Assembly: GCF_021391535.1 (NCBI RefSeq)
Contig: NZ_CP090066.1
Coordinates: 3,919,501 to 3,983,500, forward strand
Reading direction: 5' to 3'
Source of the DNA: Aurantimonas sp. HBX-1
GTDB taxonomy: Bacteria; Pseudomonadota; Alphaproteobacteria; Rhizobiales; Rhizobiaceae
DNA length: 64,000 bases
Positions 19,446 to 28,151 of this stretch are shown here, piece by piece; position 1 is the first letter of the stretch; each line of letters begins with the position of its first letter. Both the position numbers and the translations under genes were made by a program. Under the pieces are notes generated by a model, which was not told where the DNA came from, did no database searches, and worked only from the letters and a program-made list of their open reading frames with translations.

Positions 19446-20126
19446 ATGGACTGGTCGCAGGCGATCGACGGCTATTGCGAGCGCACCAGCGCCGCCTTCT
19501 GGGCCGAGCCGGTCAATGCCGTCACCAATCTCGCCTTCCTCGTCGCCGCGATGGTCGGCTTCCGCCTCTGGCAGCGCGCCGGCGGGCGCGATGCGGCGAG
19601 CCTCTCCCTGGTGGTGCTGGTCGCCGTGATCGGTGTGGGGTCGTTCCTCTTCCACAGCTTCGCCAATCGCTGGTCGAGCCTTGCCGACGTCGTGCCGATC
19701 GCGGTGTTCATCTATGCGTATTTCGGGCTCGCGCTTGTGCGCTTCGTCGGTCTGCGGCGGCCGTTCTCGGCGCTGGCGACGCTGGCCTTCCTCGGCGCGT
19801 CGTTCATCGCGGAACCGCTGCTCGCGCCGCTCGCCGGCTCGTCGTCCGGATACGTGCCGGCGCTGCTGGCGCTTATCGGCATCGGCGGCGGCCTCACCCT
19901 GGCCGGACAGGCGCAGGGCCGGCTGGTGCTCATGGCCGGCGGGGTCTTCGCGGTGTCGCTGGGGTTCCGGATGGCGGACCAGCCGCTCTGCGACGCCTGG
20001 CCGCTCGGCACGCATTTCGCCTGGCACATCCTGAATGCCACGACGCTCGGCCTGCTGCTGGTCGCGGCGATCGACGGAGCGCCCCGGCGTCCCGCCCGAG
20101 GCCGGTCCGACCCGGGCGCGGCATAA
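19446..20126 (+). CDS. ceramidase-superfamily integral membrane protein
   Basis: Seven-helix membrane protein of 226 residues of the alkaline-ceramidase (CREST) superfamily. It begins DGYCERTSAAFWAEPVNAVT with the family CER...WAEP.N..TN pattern. SFLFHSF carries the first zinc His, and GTHFAWHILNA near residue 195 supplies the HxxxH pair, so a three-His zinc site is complete. Predicted helices span nearly the whole chain. The family hydrolyses amides or esters of lipids; a sphingolipid substrate is not shown for this organism. It overlaps the T-tract of a minus-strand terminator. Confidence 0.82.
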   Translation: MDWSQAIDGYCERTSAAFWAEPVNAVTNLAFLVAAMVGFRLWQRAGGRDAASLSLVVLVAVIGVGSFLFHSFANRWSSLADVVPIAVFIYAYFGLALVRFVGLRRPFSALATLAFLGASFIAEPLLAPLAGSSSGYVPALLALIGIGGGLTLAGQAQGRLVLMAGGVFAVSLGFRMADQPLCDAWPLGTHFAWHILNATTLGLLLVAAIDGAPRRPARGRSDPGAA

Positions 20127-20163
20127 AAAAAGGCCGGACGCCTCCCCCGAAGCATCCGGCCTT
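20125..20163 (-). terminator. Rho-independent terminator of the L,D-transpeptidase gene
   Basis: On the minus strand AAGGCCGGA pairs with TCCGGCCTT (9 bp) around a GC-rich loop and is followed by seven T. The T-tract lies over the stop codon of the convergent ceramidase-like gene, 60 bp beyond the transpeptidase stop. Confidence 0.88.
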
Positions 20164-20222
20164 GGCGGTCCCCCGCCTTGGTAACTCTTCGAGCGTCGCG
20201 TCGCGGCGCCCGTAACTTCGCG

Positions 20223-20954
20223 TCAGCGGGCGGCGAGCCGCTCCGAACCCTGGCGAACCACGACCTTGGCGTCCATCGGGACGCGCTCGTAGAGATCGAT
20301 GATGTCCTGGTTCATCAGGCGGATGCAGCCCGACGAGGCCGCGGTGCCGATGGTCCACCATTCCGGCGTGCCATGCAGGCGGAACAGCGTGTCCTTTCCG
20401 CCTTGGTGGAGATAGAGCGCGCGCGCGCCGAGCGGGTTCTGCAGGCCGGGATCCATGCCCTCGCGATACGGCTCGAGCTCCGGCTTGCGGTCGATCATCT
20501 CGGCCGGCGGAAACCATTTCGGCCAATGCTGCTTGTTGCGGATGTTGGCCTCGCCCGCCCAGGAGAAGCCGGACTTGCCGACGCCGATGCCGTAGCGCAT
20601 CGCCATGCCGTCCGGCTCGACGACGTAGAGGAAGCGGTTCGGCGTATCGACCACGACGGTGCCCGGCGCGTGCTCGCGCCCTTCCTCGAAGGAGACGCGC
20701 TGGCGCAGATACTGCGGATCGATCTTCTGGGTGGGGATCGGCGGCAGCGTGTAGCCGTCATCGACGAGGCCGCCGTAGCCGAGCGCCGAAGCGGCGGCCA
20801 GGCTGCCACCGTTCTGCAGGCCGTCCGGCCCCGTATAGGCAGCGGATATGCTCGCCGGCTGCAGCGATGCCCGCTCGGAACTCGCGCAACCCGCCATGGT
20901 GGCGAGGGACGCGGCAGCGACGCCGACGAGGAGGAACGACTTGATCTTCATCAC
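20223..20954 (-). CDS. L,D-transpeptidase (ErfK/YbiS family)
   Basis: Cell-wall enzyme of 243 residues that forms 3-3 peptidoglycan cross-links or attaches proteins to peptidoglycan in the periplasm. The N-terminus is a signal peptide ending in a lipobox-like MAGC, so it may be a lipoprotein with Cys23 at the mature end. The YkuD catalytic site is LHGTPEWWTIGTAASSGCIR, with His near 194 and the nucleophilic Cys near 210. RFLYVVEPDGMAMRYGIGVG is the usual preceding strand pair. It is a single gene with its own terminator. Confidence 0.94.
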   Translation of the reverse strand: MMKIKSFLLVGVAAASLATMAGCASSERASLQPASISAAYTGPDGLQNGGSLAAASALGYGGLVDDGYTLPPIPTQKIDPQYLRQRVSFEEGREHAPGTVVVDTPNRFLYVVEPDGMAMRYGIGVGKSGFSWAGEANIRNKQHWPKWFPPAEMIDRKPELEPYREGMDPGLQNPLGARALYLHQGGKDTLFRLHGTPEWWTIGTAASSGCIRLMNQDIIDLYERVPMDAKVVVRQGSERLAAR

Positions 20955-21185
20955 GATGCCAATTTCGGTGCGATGGGTGGGCCCTTACCAGACGACGATG
21001 CCTTCAAGGTCCCGGCCATCTTGAGCCAGTCCCTCGATAGGCTGCGCAATCGGGCGAAGCAATGGCAGCATTAGGCACTGCGATGGTTAAGAAAGCCTTT
21101 GTTGCGAGCGGGTGACAGTTGACGGCGCAAGCTGCCGCAACATCTCCCAGCGCGTGGACATCGAAGCGACCTGCGAGGGCTTCTC

Positions 21186-21581
21186 ATGAACATCGGGGAG
21201 GCATCCAGACTGTCGGGTCTGCCGCCGAAGACGCTGCGCTACTATGAGGAAGTCGGGCTGGTGACTCCGGCCCGGTCGACCAACGGCTATCGCAACTACC
21301 GCGAGCGCGACGTGCACATGCTGCGCTTCCTGCAGCGCTCCCGGTCGCTGGGCTTCTCCATCGAGGAGGCGCGCCGGCTGCTCGCCCTCTACGCCGACGA
21401 GAACCGCAAGAGCGAGGACGTCAAGCGCCTGGCGAGCCGGCGCATGGCCGAGATCGACCGGAAGATCGCCGAGCTGAAGTCGCTGCGGCGGGTGCTGGTC
21501 GACCTGACCGAACAGTGCCAGGGCGGCGGCGGGCCGGACTGCCCGATCCTTGAGGAGATCGCCGGCCGGGCCGACGCCTGA
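21186..21581 (+). CDS. cueR: CueR/HmrR-type copper-responsive MerR regulator
   Basis: MerR-family activator of 131 residues. The winged helix starts MNIGEASRLSGLPPKTLRYY, followed by EEVGLVTPARSTNGYRNY. The dimerisation helix leads to a metal loop in which Cys111 and Cys119 (CQGGGGPDC) have the eight-residue spacing of the Cu(I)/Ag(I) site of CueR. Such regulators bend a promoter with an overlong spacer to activate copper export genes. No copper ATPase or multicopper oxidase lies in this window, so its targets are elsewhere. The downstream MmcB gene is on the same strand. Confidence 0.92.
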   Translation: MNIGEASRLSGLPPKTLRYYEEVGLVTPARSTNGYRNYRERDVHMLRFLQRSRSLGFSIEEARRLLALYADENRKSEDVKRLASRRMAEIDRKIAELKSLRRVLVDLTEQCQGGGGPDCPILEEIAGRADA

Positions 21582-21657
21582 CCGGCCCGTCCCCAGCGTT
21601 TCTGGTTTGTTCGTTTTTTGCTTGCCGCCGTGCCGGAAGGCCGGCTATTCCTGCGGC

Positions 21658-22170
21658 ATGCCACTGGTCGCTCCCTTCCGCGTCGATCCGCTGATCGACG
21701 GTCGCCAGTCCGAACGTGCGCTGATGGTCCGGCGCGGCGTGCAGCGGCTGATGATGGCGAGCCGCGTCGCCGTGCTGCCCGAGGTGGCACTCGCCTCGGG
21801 ACGGCGGGCGGACCTGCTGTGCCTGTCGGAAAAGGGCGAGTTCTCGATCATCGAGATCAAGACCTCGATCGAGGATTTCCGCACCGACCGGAAGTGGCCG
21901 GTCTACCAGCTGCATTGCGATCGGCTGTATTTCGCCACCCATCCGGGCGTGCCGGTCGAGATCTTCCCGGAGAGCTGCGGCCTGATCCTCTCCGACGGCT
22001 ACAGCGCCGAGATCCTGCGGGAGGCCGAGCCGGTGAAGCTCGCGCCGGCGACGCGCAAGGCGCTGACGCTGCGCTTCGCGCGGCTGTCCGCCGACCGCCT
22101 GCTGCAGGCCGAATGGGCCGCCAACCCGTTCATGAGCGGGCCGCTGGGCCGGGACGACGAGGGCGCCTGA
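21658..22170 (+). CDS. mmcB: MmcB-family DNA repair protein
   Basis: Protein of 170 residues similar to Caulobacter MmcB, which contributes to mitomycin C resistance. The PD-(D/E)XK-like core is visible as LPEVALASGRRADLLCLSEK, then FSIIEIKTSIEDFRTDRKW, with the Asp and ExK residues in place. YFATHPGVPVEIFPESCGLI and TLRFARLSADRL are conserved in the family. The ATG at 21658 is preferred because upstream codons have no family match. In Caulobacter it is SOS induced; I see no clear LexA box here. Confidence 0.88.
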   Translation: MPLVAPFRVDPLIDGRQSERALMVRRGVQRLMMASRVAVLPEVALASGRRADLLCLSEKGEFSIIEIKTSIEDFRTDRKWPVYQLHCDRLYFATHPGVPVEIFPESCGLILSDGYSAEILREAEPVKLAPATRKALTLRFARLSADRLLQAEWAANPFMSGPLGRDDEGA

Positions 22171-22230
22171 GCGGATCGGCAAGGGGACGGCGGCACGGCT
22201 GACGGCCGCCGCGCCGCGCCGAGGCTTGCG

Positions 22231-22803
22231 TCAGCGCGGGGCGCGCTTGGCGAGGATGCGCTGCAGGGTCCGGCGGTGCATCGACAGGCGCCGCGCGGTT
22301 TCCGAGACGTTGCGGTCGCAGAGCTCGTAGATGCGCTGGATATGCTCCCAGCGGACGCGATCGGCGGACATCGGGTTTTCCGGCGGCGCCGCGCGGTCGC
22401 CGGGCTCGCGGGTCAGCGCGCCGATCACTTCGTCGGCATCGGCCGGCTTGGCGAGATAGTCGATGGCGCCGAGCTTCACGGCGGTCACCGCCGTCGCGAT
22501 GTTGCCGTACCCGGTGAGCACGACGACGCGGGCATCCTCGCGGGCCCGCTGCAGCGCCTCGATGACGTCGAGCCCGTTGCCGTCGGCGAGCCGCATGTCG
22601 ACCACCGCGTAGGCCGGGGCGGAACTGCGCAGGGCGGCGATGCCGTCGGCGACGCTCTCTGCCGTGGTGACGGCGAAACCGCGCTGTTCGAGCGCCCGGC
22701 TCATGCGCTGCAGGAACGGGCGGTCGTCGTCGACCAGGAGAAGCGAACGGCTGCCTTCCGGCAGCAGTCGCGCAGGCGCAGCGACGGTTTCTTCGACCAG
22801 CAT
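22231..22803 (-). CDS. regA: redox response regulator RegA/ActR/PrrA
   Basis: Two-component regulator of 190 residues that controls respiration, carbon and nitrogen fixation or acid tolerance genes in alphaproteobacteria. The receiver domain has the acidic pocket LLVDDD and the phosphoacceptor Asp near residue 69 (VVDMRLADGNG), with VLTGYGNIATAVTAVKLGA and the KP Lys. The Fis-type HTH at the C-terminus, QRIYELCDRNVSETARRL then SMHRRTLQRILAKRAPR, is the almost invariant ActR/RegA signature. GGGAG eight bases upstream supports ATG 22803; an ATG at 22818 is possible. regB lies 160 bp upstream on the same strand. Confidence 0.95.
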   Translation of the reverse strand: MLVEETVAAPARLLPEGSRSLLLVDDDRPFLQRMSRALEQRGFAVTTAESVADGIAALRSSAPAYAVVDMRLADGNGLDVIEALQRAREDARVVVLTGYGNIATAVTAVKLGAIDYLAKPADADEVIGALTREPGDRAAPPENPMSADRVRWEHIQRIYELCDRNVSETARRLSMHRRTLQRILAKRAPR

Positions 22804-22963
22804 GTCATGCACTCCCATGAAACGGCCCGGACGAGCCGGAGACTGACATGGCGCCGGTCCTGCCCGCTTCAACGCCGGCGACCTGCCCTCACGGCAATCG
22901 TGACCGCGGCGTGATCAAGCACCTCGCGCGACGCCCCTGCCGGGACCCCGGTCGCCCGCCGGC

Positions 22964-24313
22964 TCAGTCGCGGCTGGCCGAGCGGCTGGCGAGAAACACC
23001 TCGAGTGCCCAGACGATCTCGACGCGCGCACCGCTGCGTGCCCCGTCCTCATAATTGGCGGTCCTGACGGTGGCGCCGGAGCGCTCGAGGAGCGTCTTGG
23101 CGATGAACAGGCCGAGGCCCAGCCCGCCGCCGCCCTTGCGTTCGGCCGGCTCGCGGTCGGACATGTAGGGATCGCCGATGCGGCTCAGGATCTCCGGCGC
23201 AAATCCCGGACCGTCGTCCTCCACGACGACGCGGATCTCACGCTCGGTCCAGCCAATCGCCACCGTCACGTCCGACGCGGCGAAGTCGACGGCGTTCTCG
23301 ACGATGTTGCCGAGCCCGTAGACGATACCGGCATTGCGGCGGGCGACGGGTTCGGGCCCGACGCGCTCGCGCACCACCACCCGCACCGCGACGCCGAAAT
23401 GCCGGTGCGGCTCGGCGACCTCGTCGATCAGCGACGTCAGCGACAGATTGGCGAGGTGCGATTCGCTCGCCGAAGACAGCGAGCTCAGCTGGCGCAGGAT
23501 GGTGCGGCAGCGCTCGGACTGCTCGACCAAGAGTTCGACATCCTCGCGCTGCGGATCGTCGCGCGGCACCTGCGCGGCCATTTCCTTGGCGACCAGCGCG
23601 ATCGTGGCGAGCGGGGTTCCGAGCTCGTGCGCGGCGGCGGCGGCAAGGCCGTCGAGGGCGGACAGATGCTGCTCGCGCTGCAGCACCAGCTCCGTCGCGC
23701 TGAGGGCGTCGGCGAGCGCCCGCGATTCCGCCGCCACCCGGTAGATGTAGATCGACGCGAAGACCAGCGTCGTGACGATCGCGAACCAGAGGCCGCCGAC
23801 ATAGCTCGCCGGCAGCATCAGCGAGTGGCCCTCCGGCCAGGGCACCGGCAGATGGTAGGCGGCGAGGAAGGTGGTTGCGGCAACGGCGAGGACGCTGAGC
23901 GCGACGGTGGTCAGCGGCGGCTGCGTCGCCGCCGCGATGATCGCCGGCACGACGAGGAACACGGTGAACGGGTTCTCGATGCCGCCCGTGAGGAACAAAA
24001 GCCCCGTCGGCTGCAGCATGTCGAAGCTCAGCACCGCCGCGGCCGCCGTCGGCGACATGCGCCGGCTCGCCGGAAAGCGCAGCGTCAGATAGACGTTCAG
24101 CGCCACCGACATGGCGATCAGCATCAGGCAGGCGGCGATCGGGAACGGCCACCACAGGCCCCATGCGACGAAGACGCAGGCCGCGGTCTGGCCGGCCACC
24201 GACAGCCAGCGCAGCCGCACCAGCGTGGCGAGGCGGAGCCGCTGGCTCTCGCGCATCATCGTGACGAAGGCGGGCAGGCGAATATTGAAGCTGGCTCTGG
24301 TGGCTTGATCCAT
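22964..24313 (-). CDS. regB: redox sensor histidine kinase RegB/ActS/PrrB
   Basis: Membrane kinase of 449 residues, partner of RegA. Six hydrophobic segments occupy about 25-195. TGGIENPFTVFLVVPAI is the RegB ubiquinone-binding motif (GGxxNPF). The H-box LDGLAAAAAHELGTPLAT has the phosphorylated His near 229. The conserved redox-active Cys is in SERCRTILRQL near residue 269. N, G1 and G2 boxes follow (GNIVENAVDFA, VVEDDGPGF, GGGLGLGLFIAKTLLERSG). ATG 24313 gives the usual MDQATRASF start. The DUF892 gene is divergent, 155 bp away. Confidence 0.95.
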   Translation of the reverse strand: MDQATRASFNIRLPAFVTMMRESQRLRLATLVRLRWLSVAGQTAACVFVAWGLWWPFPIAACLMLIAMSVALNVYLTLRFPASRRMSPTAAAAVLSFDMLQPTGLLFLTGGIENPFTVFLVVPAIIAAATQPPLTTVALSVLAVAATTFLAAYHLPVPWPEGHSLMLPASYVGGLWFAIVTTLVFASIYIYRVAAESRALADALSATELVLQREQHLSALDGLAAAAAHELGTPLATIALVAKEMAAQVPRDDPQREDVELLVEQSERCRTILRQLSSLSSASESHLANLSLTSLIDEVAEPHRHFGVAVRVVVRERVGPEPVARRNAGIVYGLGNIVENAVDFAASDVTVAIGWTEREIRVVVEDDGPGFAPEILSRIGDPYMSDREPAERKGGGGLGLGLFIAKTLLERSGATVRTANYEDGARSGARVEIVWALEVFLASRSASRD

Positions 24314-24410
24314 CCGCCACAACTAGCGCCCGGCACCGGGCACCGACAGTGGGCAAAGCGGCGCAGCCGGCAGCACGACGCCCGGCGCGGCGACATCATG
24401 AAGCGGCGAT

Positions 24411-24436
24411 GGAACGCGGCTGCCCGTCCGCGGCTT
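24411..24436 (+). promoter_or_regulatory. possible EcfG-type general-stress promoter of the DUF892 gene
   Basis: GGAAC at 24411-24415 is an exact -35 element of the alphaproteobacterial EcfG consensus. GCTT follows after 17 bases, 32 bases before the ATG; the consensus -10 is CGTT, so the match is partial. YciF-type genes are often in the general stress regulon. Confidence 0.35.
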
Positions 24437-24468
24437 ACCCAACCAACCCATCAGCAAAGGAACGCCCC

Positions 24469-24966
24469 ATGGCTCTGAACAATCTCAAGGACATCTATGT
24501 CGACCAGCTGCAGGACCTCTACAGCGCCGACTCGCAGGCTGCGAAGGTCACCCGCGAGCTGGCGGCGAAGGCCCACGACGCCAGCCTGAAGGAAGCGCTC
24601 GAGGCCGGCGTCGAGGGCATTGAGGAAGGCATGGCGACGCTCAAGGAGCTGATCACCGCGCACGGCGCCGACCCGAAGGGCGAGTTCTGCCGCGGCATGG
24701 AAGGCCTGGTGAAGGAAGCCCGGGCGCACGCCATCGAGGAGGAGATCACCGATCCCGACGCGCGCGACGCGATGATCATCACCCAGTACCAGCGGATGAC
24801 GCATTACGGCATTGCCGGCTATGGCTGCCTCGTCGCCTTCGCCAAGCGGCTCGGCCTGGAATCGGACCGCGAGAAGCTGCAGGAATGCCTCGATGCCACC
24901 TATGACGGCGACGACACGATGACCGCCATCGCCACCGGCGGCATTAACGAAGCCGCGATGCGCTGA
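24469..24966 (+). CDS. DUF892 (YciE/YciF) ferritin-like stress protein
   Basis: Cytoplasmic four-helix bundle of 165 residues of the YciE/YciF family. It begins LKDIYVDQLQDLYSADSQAA with the family DLYxAExQ-type pattern, followed by KEALEAGVEGIEEGMATLK, then EEEITDPDARDAMIITQYQR and YGIAGYGCLVAFAKRLG. The Glu/His positions expected for a ferritin-like di-metal site are present. Homologues are induced by osmotic, oxidative or stationary-phase stress. The ATG at 24469 gives the standard MALNNLKDIYVDQL start. It faces away from regB and converges on hrpB. Confidence 0.92.
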   Translation: MALNNLKDIYVDQLQDLYSADSQAAKVTRELAAKAHDASLKEALEAGVEGIEEGMATLKELITAHGADPKGEFCRGMEGLVKEARAHAIEEEITDPDARDAMIITQYQRMTHYGIAGYGCLVAFAKRLGLESDREKLQECLDATYDGDDTMTAIATGGINEAAMR

Positions 24967-25032
24967 CCGGCCAGCCGGGGGCGGCAACCCGCCGCCTTTC
25001 GGCATCCGGTCGCCAATACGGCCGCGCCCGCA

Positions 25033-27498
25033 TCAGGGGCGCGGCTTGGCCCGCGCCGTCGCCCTTGCCCGCGCCGGGTCCTCCGGCCATTCGTGCTTCG
25101 GGTAGCGGCCGCGCAACTCGGCCCGCACGTCGGCCCACGAGCCTTCCCAGAACCCCGGCAGGTCGCGGGTGATCTGGATCGGCCGATGCGCCGGCGACAG
25201 GAGTTCCAGCGTCAGCTTCAGCCGCCCGTCGGCAATCGTCGGATGGCGGATCAGGCCGAAGAGCTCCTGTACCCTTATCGCCAGCACCGGCTGGTCGGTC
25301 TCGTAGCGGATCGGCACCATCGAGCCGCTCGGTGCGGCAAAATGCGTCGGCGCCATCGCGTCCAGCCGGCTGGCGACGCCCTGCGGCAGCAGCCCGCGCA
25401 GCGCTTCCGACAGCGCCCCGGACGATATCTGGGCAATCCCGGTCACGCCCGGCAGATAGGGCATCAGCCAGGTCTCCAGCCCGGCCAGCAGGGCCTCGTC
25501 CGACAGGTCCGGCCATGGCGGGCCGTAGGCGGCGGCGAGGAAGCGCATGCGCCGCAAGAGGCGCTCGCCATCCTTGCCGAAGGGCAACGACGCAAACCCC
25601 AGCCGGCGGATGCCGTCGGCGAGGGCCGTCGAAGCGGCCTCGCCCGCCGGCACCGGCTGCGGCGATTCCTCCAGCGTCGCGCGACCGAGCCGTCGCACCC
25701 GCCGGGCCCGCACCTGCCGTGCCGCCATGTCGAAGCCGACGACATCTTCGACGGTGCCGCGTTCGGCGACCAGCCGCTCCATCGACGCCGCCGGCAATGC
25801 CGCGGCGGCGAGGATGCGCCCGGCCCGCGCCGCGCCCTGCAGCTCGGCGACGACAATGTATTTCTCCCGCGCCAGAGCGTGCGCGGCGTCGAGCACGCCG
25901 CCGCGGCCGTTGGCGAGGACGAAATGGCCGCGTGCGCCGCGGGCGATGGCGACGCGGTCGGGATAGGCGAGCGCCAGGAGGTCGCCGGGCTCGCCGCCGG
26001 CATCGGCGACGGCGGCAGCGGGGATGCCGGGCGTTGCCGCGATGCGCCGGGCGAGCTTGCCCGAGGCGCGAGCGCGCGGCCCGTCGTCGGCGCGAAAGCG
26101 CCGCAGCCGCTCGCCGAGATCGGTGTCGGTGCCGCCGAGGCCGCGCTCGGTGAGCAGCACCGCCAGCATCGTGGCGTCGCGCCGCGCCTGCGGCGGGGCG
26201 CCGACCACCATGCGCGCCAGCCGGGGCGGCAGCGGCAAAGCGCGCATCGCCTCGCCGGCTTCGGTGAGCCTTCCGCCGGCGTCGAGACCGCCGAGCTCGA
26301 CCAGGAGGGTCCGCGCCTCGGCGACGGCGGGTGCCGGCGGCGCATCGAGAAACGCCATGTCGGCCGGCTCGCCGACGCCCCAGGCGGCGCAGTCGAGCAC
26401 CAGGCCGGAGAGGTCGCTAGCGAGGATCTCGGGGCGGTCGAACGGCTCCAGGGCAGCGGTCTGCTCCGCCCGCCACAGCCGGATCGCGGTTCCGGGCGCG
26501 GTGCGCCCGGCGCGGCCGGCCCGCTGGTCGGCGGCGGCCTTCGAGATGCGCACGGTCTCCAGCCGCGACAGGCCGGTCGCCGGCTCGAACACCGGCCGAC
26601 GGCGCAGGCCCGAGTCGATCACCACCGAGACGCCGTCGATGGTCAGCGACGTCTCGGCGATCGACGTCGCCAGCACGATCTTGCGCGTGCCGGCTGGCGC
26701 GGGACGCACGGCGAGATCCTGCGCGGCGCCCTCCATGGCACCGTAGAGCGGGGCGACGATCACGCCGGGGGGAACCGTCTCCCGCAGCCGCTCGGCGACG
26801 CGCTCGATCTCGCGCTGGCCGGGCAGGAACACCAGCAGGCTGCCGGTTTCCTCCGCCAATGCCGCGCGGACGGCCGCGACGACGGCGCTCTCCACCGGCT
26901 CGGTGCCCGGCCGGTCGCGATAGCGGATCGTCACCGGAAAGGCGCGGCCCTGGCTCTCGACCACCGGCGCATCGCCGAGCAGCGCCGCCACGCGCGCGCC
27001 GTCCAGCGTCGCCGACATGACGAGAAGGCGCAGGTCCTCGCGCAGCGCGGAGGCGACGTCGAGCGCCAGCGCCAGGCCGAAATCGCCGTCCAGCGAACGC
27101 TCGTGGAATTCGTCGAAGATCACCGCGGCGACGCCCGCGAGCTCGGGATCGGACAGCACCATCCGGGTGAAGACGCCCTCGGTGACTACCTCGATCCGGG
27201 TCCTGGCCGAGACCAGCGTGTCGAGGCGCATGCGCCAGCCGACGGTCTCGCCGACCGCCTCGCCGAGGAGATCGGCCATGCGCCGCGCCGCCGCCCGCGC
27301 CGCCAGGCGTCGCGGCTCGATGAGCAGGATCTTGCCGTCGCCGCGGAATGGCGCGCCCAGGAGATGCAGCGGCACCAGCGTGGTCTTGCCGGCGCCGGGC
27401 GGCGCGACGAGGACGGCGCGGCGCCGGGTTTCCAGCGCGTCGGCGAGTTCGTCGAGGACGGCCGAGACCGGCAGGTCGGGCAGCGCGGGCCGCGTCAT
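25033..27498 (-). CDS. hrpB: ATP-dependent helicase HrpB
   Basis: DEAH/DExH-family RNA helicase-like protein of 821 residues. Helicase motifs are LVAPPGAGKTTLVPLHLLG (Walker A), IFDEFHERSLDGDFG (DEFH), VMSATLDG (SAT), VLATSIAETSLTIDGV and QRAGRAGRTAPG. The HrpB-specific C-terminal region (HFAAPSGSMVPIRYETDQPV, then LFGLIRHPTIADGRLKLTLE, then PGFWEGSWADVRAELRGRYP) is complete. Its cellular role is poorly defined. The ATG overlaps the ABC ATPase stop by four bases, so it is the last gene of that transport operon. A 9-bp GC hairpin (25021-25045) overlaps its stop. Confidence 0.95.
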   Translation of the reverse strand: MTRPALPDLPVSAVLDELADALETRRRAVLVAPPGAGKTTLVPLHLLGAPFRGDGKILLIEPRRLAARAAARRMADLLGEAVGETVGWRMRLDTLVSARTRIEVVTEGVFTRMVLSDPELAGVAAVIFDEFHERSLDGDFGLALALDVASALREDLRLLVMSATLDGARVAALLGDAPVVESQGRAFPVTIRYRDRPGTEPVESAVVAAVRAALAEETGSLLVFLPGQREIERVAERLRETVPPGVIVAPLYGAMEGAAQDLAVRPAPAGTRKIVLATSIAETSLTIDGVSVVIDSGLRRRPVFEPATGLSRLETVRISKAAADQRAGRAGRTAPGTAIRLWRAEQTAALEPFDRPEILASDLSGLVLDCAAWGVGEPADMAFLDAPPAPAVAEARTLLVELGGLDAGGRLTEAGEAMRALPLPPRLARMVVGAPPQARRDATMLAVLLTERGLGGTDTDLGERLRRFRADDGPRARASGKLARRIAATPGIPAAAVADAGGEPGDLLALAYPDRVAIARGARGHFVLANGRGGVLDAAHALAREKYIVVAELQGAARAGRILAAAALPAASMERLVAERGTVEDVVGFDMAARQVRARRVRRLGRATLEESPQPVPAGEAASTALADGIRRLGFASLPFGKDGERLLRRMRFLAAAYGPPWPDLSDEALLAGLETWLMPYLPGVTGIAQISSGALSEALRGLLPQGVASRLDAMAPTHFAAPSGSMVPIRYETDQPVLAIRVQELFGLIRHPTIADGRLKLTLELLSPAHRPIQITRDLPGFWEGSWADVRAELRGRYPKHEWPEDPARARATARAKPRP

Positions 27499-28151
27499 GC
27501 CGACTGGTCCGAAAGGTCGATCACTGGCCCGCCGGCCGCCGCCGCGTCGTCGCGGTCGTGGGTGACGAGGACCGCCGGGATGCCGCGCTCGGCGACCATG
27601 GCGAAGACCAGGTCACGGACGGTGGCCCTGAGGTCCGCGTCGAGCCGCGAGAACGGCTCGTCGAGGAGCAGCGCCTCCGGCTCGGCGAGCAGCGTGCGGG
27701 CGAGCGCCACCCGGGCGGCCTGGCCGCCGGAGAGGGTCGCGGGATCGCGGCCAAGAAAGCCGGCAAGGCCGACCTTGGCGAGCATCGCCTCGGCGGATTC
27801 CAGCCGGTGCCGGCGGCCGCGCAGCCCCGGCGGCAGCGCGAACAGCAGGTTGCCGCCGACCGACATGTGCGGATAGAGCAGCGCGTCCTGAAACAGCAGG
27901 CCCACCCGCCGGCGCTCCGGCGCGAGGCCGGTGAGGTCGCGGCCATTGAGGCGCACGGTGCCGCTGGCGGTGAAGGCCGGATCGAGGAAGCCGGCGATCA
28001 GCGCGAACAGGGTGGATTTGCCGGAGCCGGACGGGCCCATGACGCTCAGCGTCTCGCCAGCCGCGACGTGGCGGTCGATGGCGAACAGGCGGCGCGTGCC
28101 GAGCCGGACGGTCAGGCTGTCGAGCCGCAGCCCCTCGTCCTCGTTGGTCAT
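27495..28151 (-). CDS. YnjD-like ABC transporter ATP-binding protein
   Basis: ATPase of 218 residues for the importer encoded upstream. Walker A is MGPSGSGKSTLFALIAG, the Q-loop VGLLFQDALLYPHM, the ABC signature TLSGGQAARVALARTLL, Walker B EALLLDEPFSRLD and the switch His in VLVTHDRDDAA. It belongs to the thiamine/iron-type subgroup near ThiQ and YnjD. Its ATG overlaps the permease stop and its stop overlaps hrpB, both by four bases. Confidence 0.93.
   Translation of the reverse strand: MTNEDEGLRLDSLTVRLGTRRLFAIDRHVAAGETLSVMGPSGSGKSTLFALIAGFLDPAFTASGTVRLNGRDLTGLAPERRRVGLLFQDALLYPHMSVGGNLLFALPPGLRGRRHRLESAEAMLAKVGLAGFLGRDPATLSGGQAARVALARTLLAEPEALLLDEPFSRLDADLRATVRDLVFAMVAERGIPAVLVTHDRDDAAAAGGPVIDLSDQSA

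Noticed and set aside
21119..21140. Imperfect palindrome TTGACGGC...GCCGCAA before cueR as a CueR operator
   Set aside because: It has unequal arms and lacks the CueR ACCTTCC/GGAAGGT pattern and long promoter spacer.
25021..25045. Hairpin GCCGCGCCC / GGGCGCGGC as a terminator of hrpB
   Set aside because: It overlaps the hrpB stop codon and has no T-tract; left as a note only.
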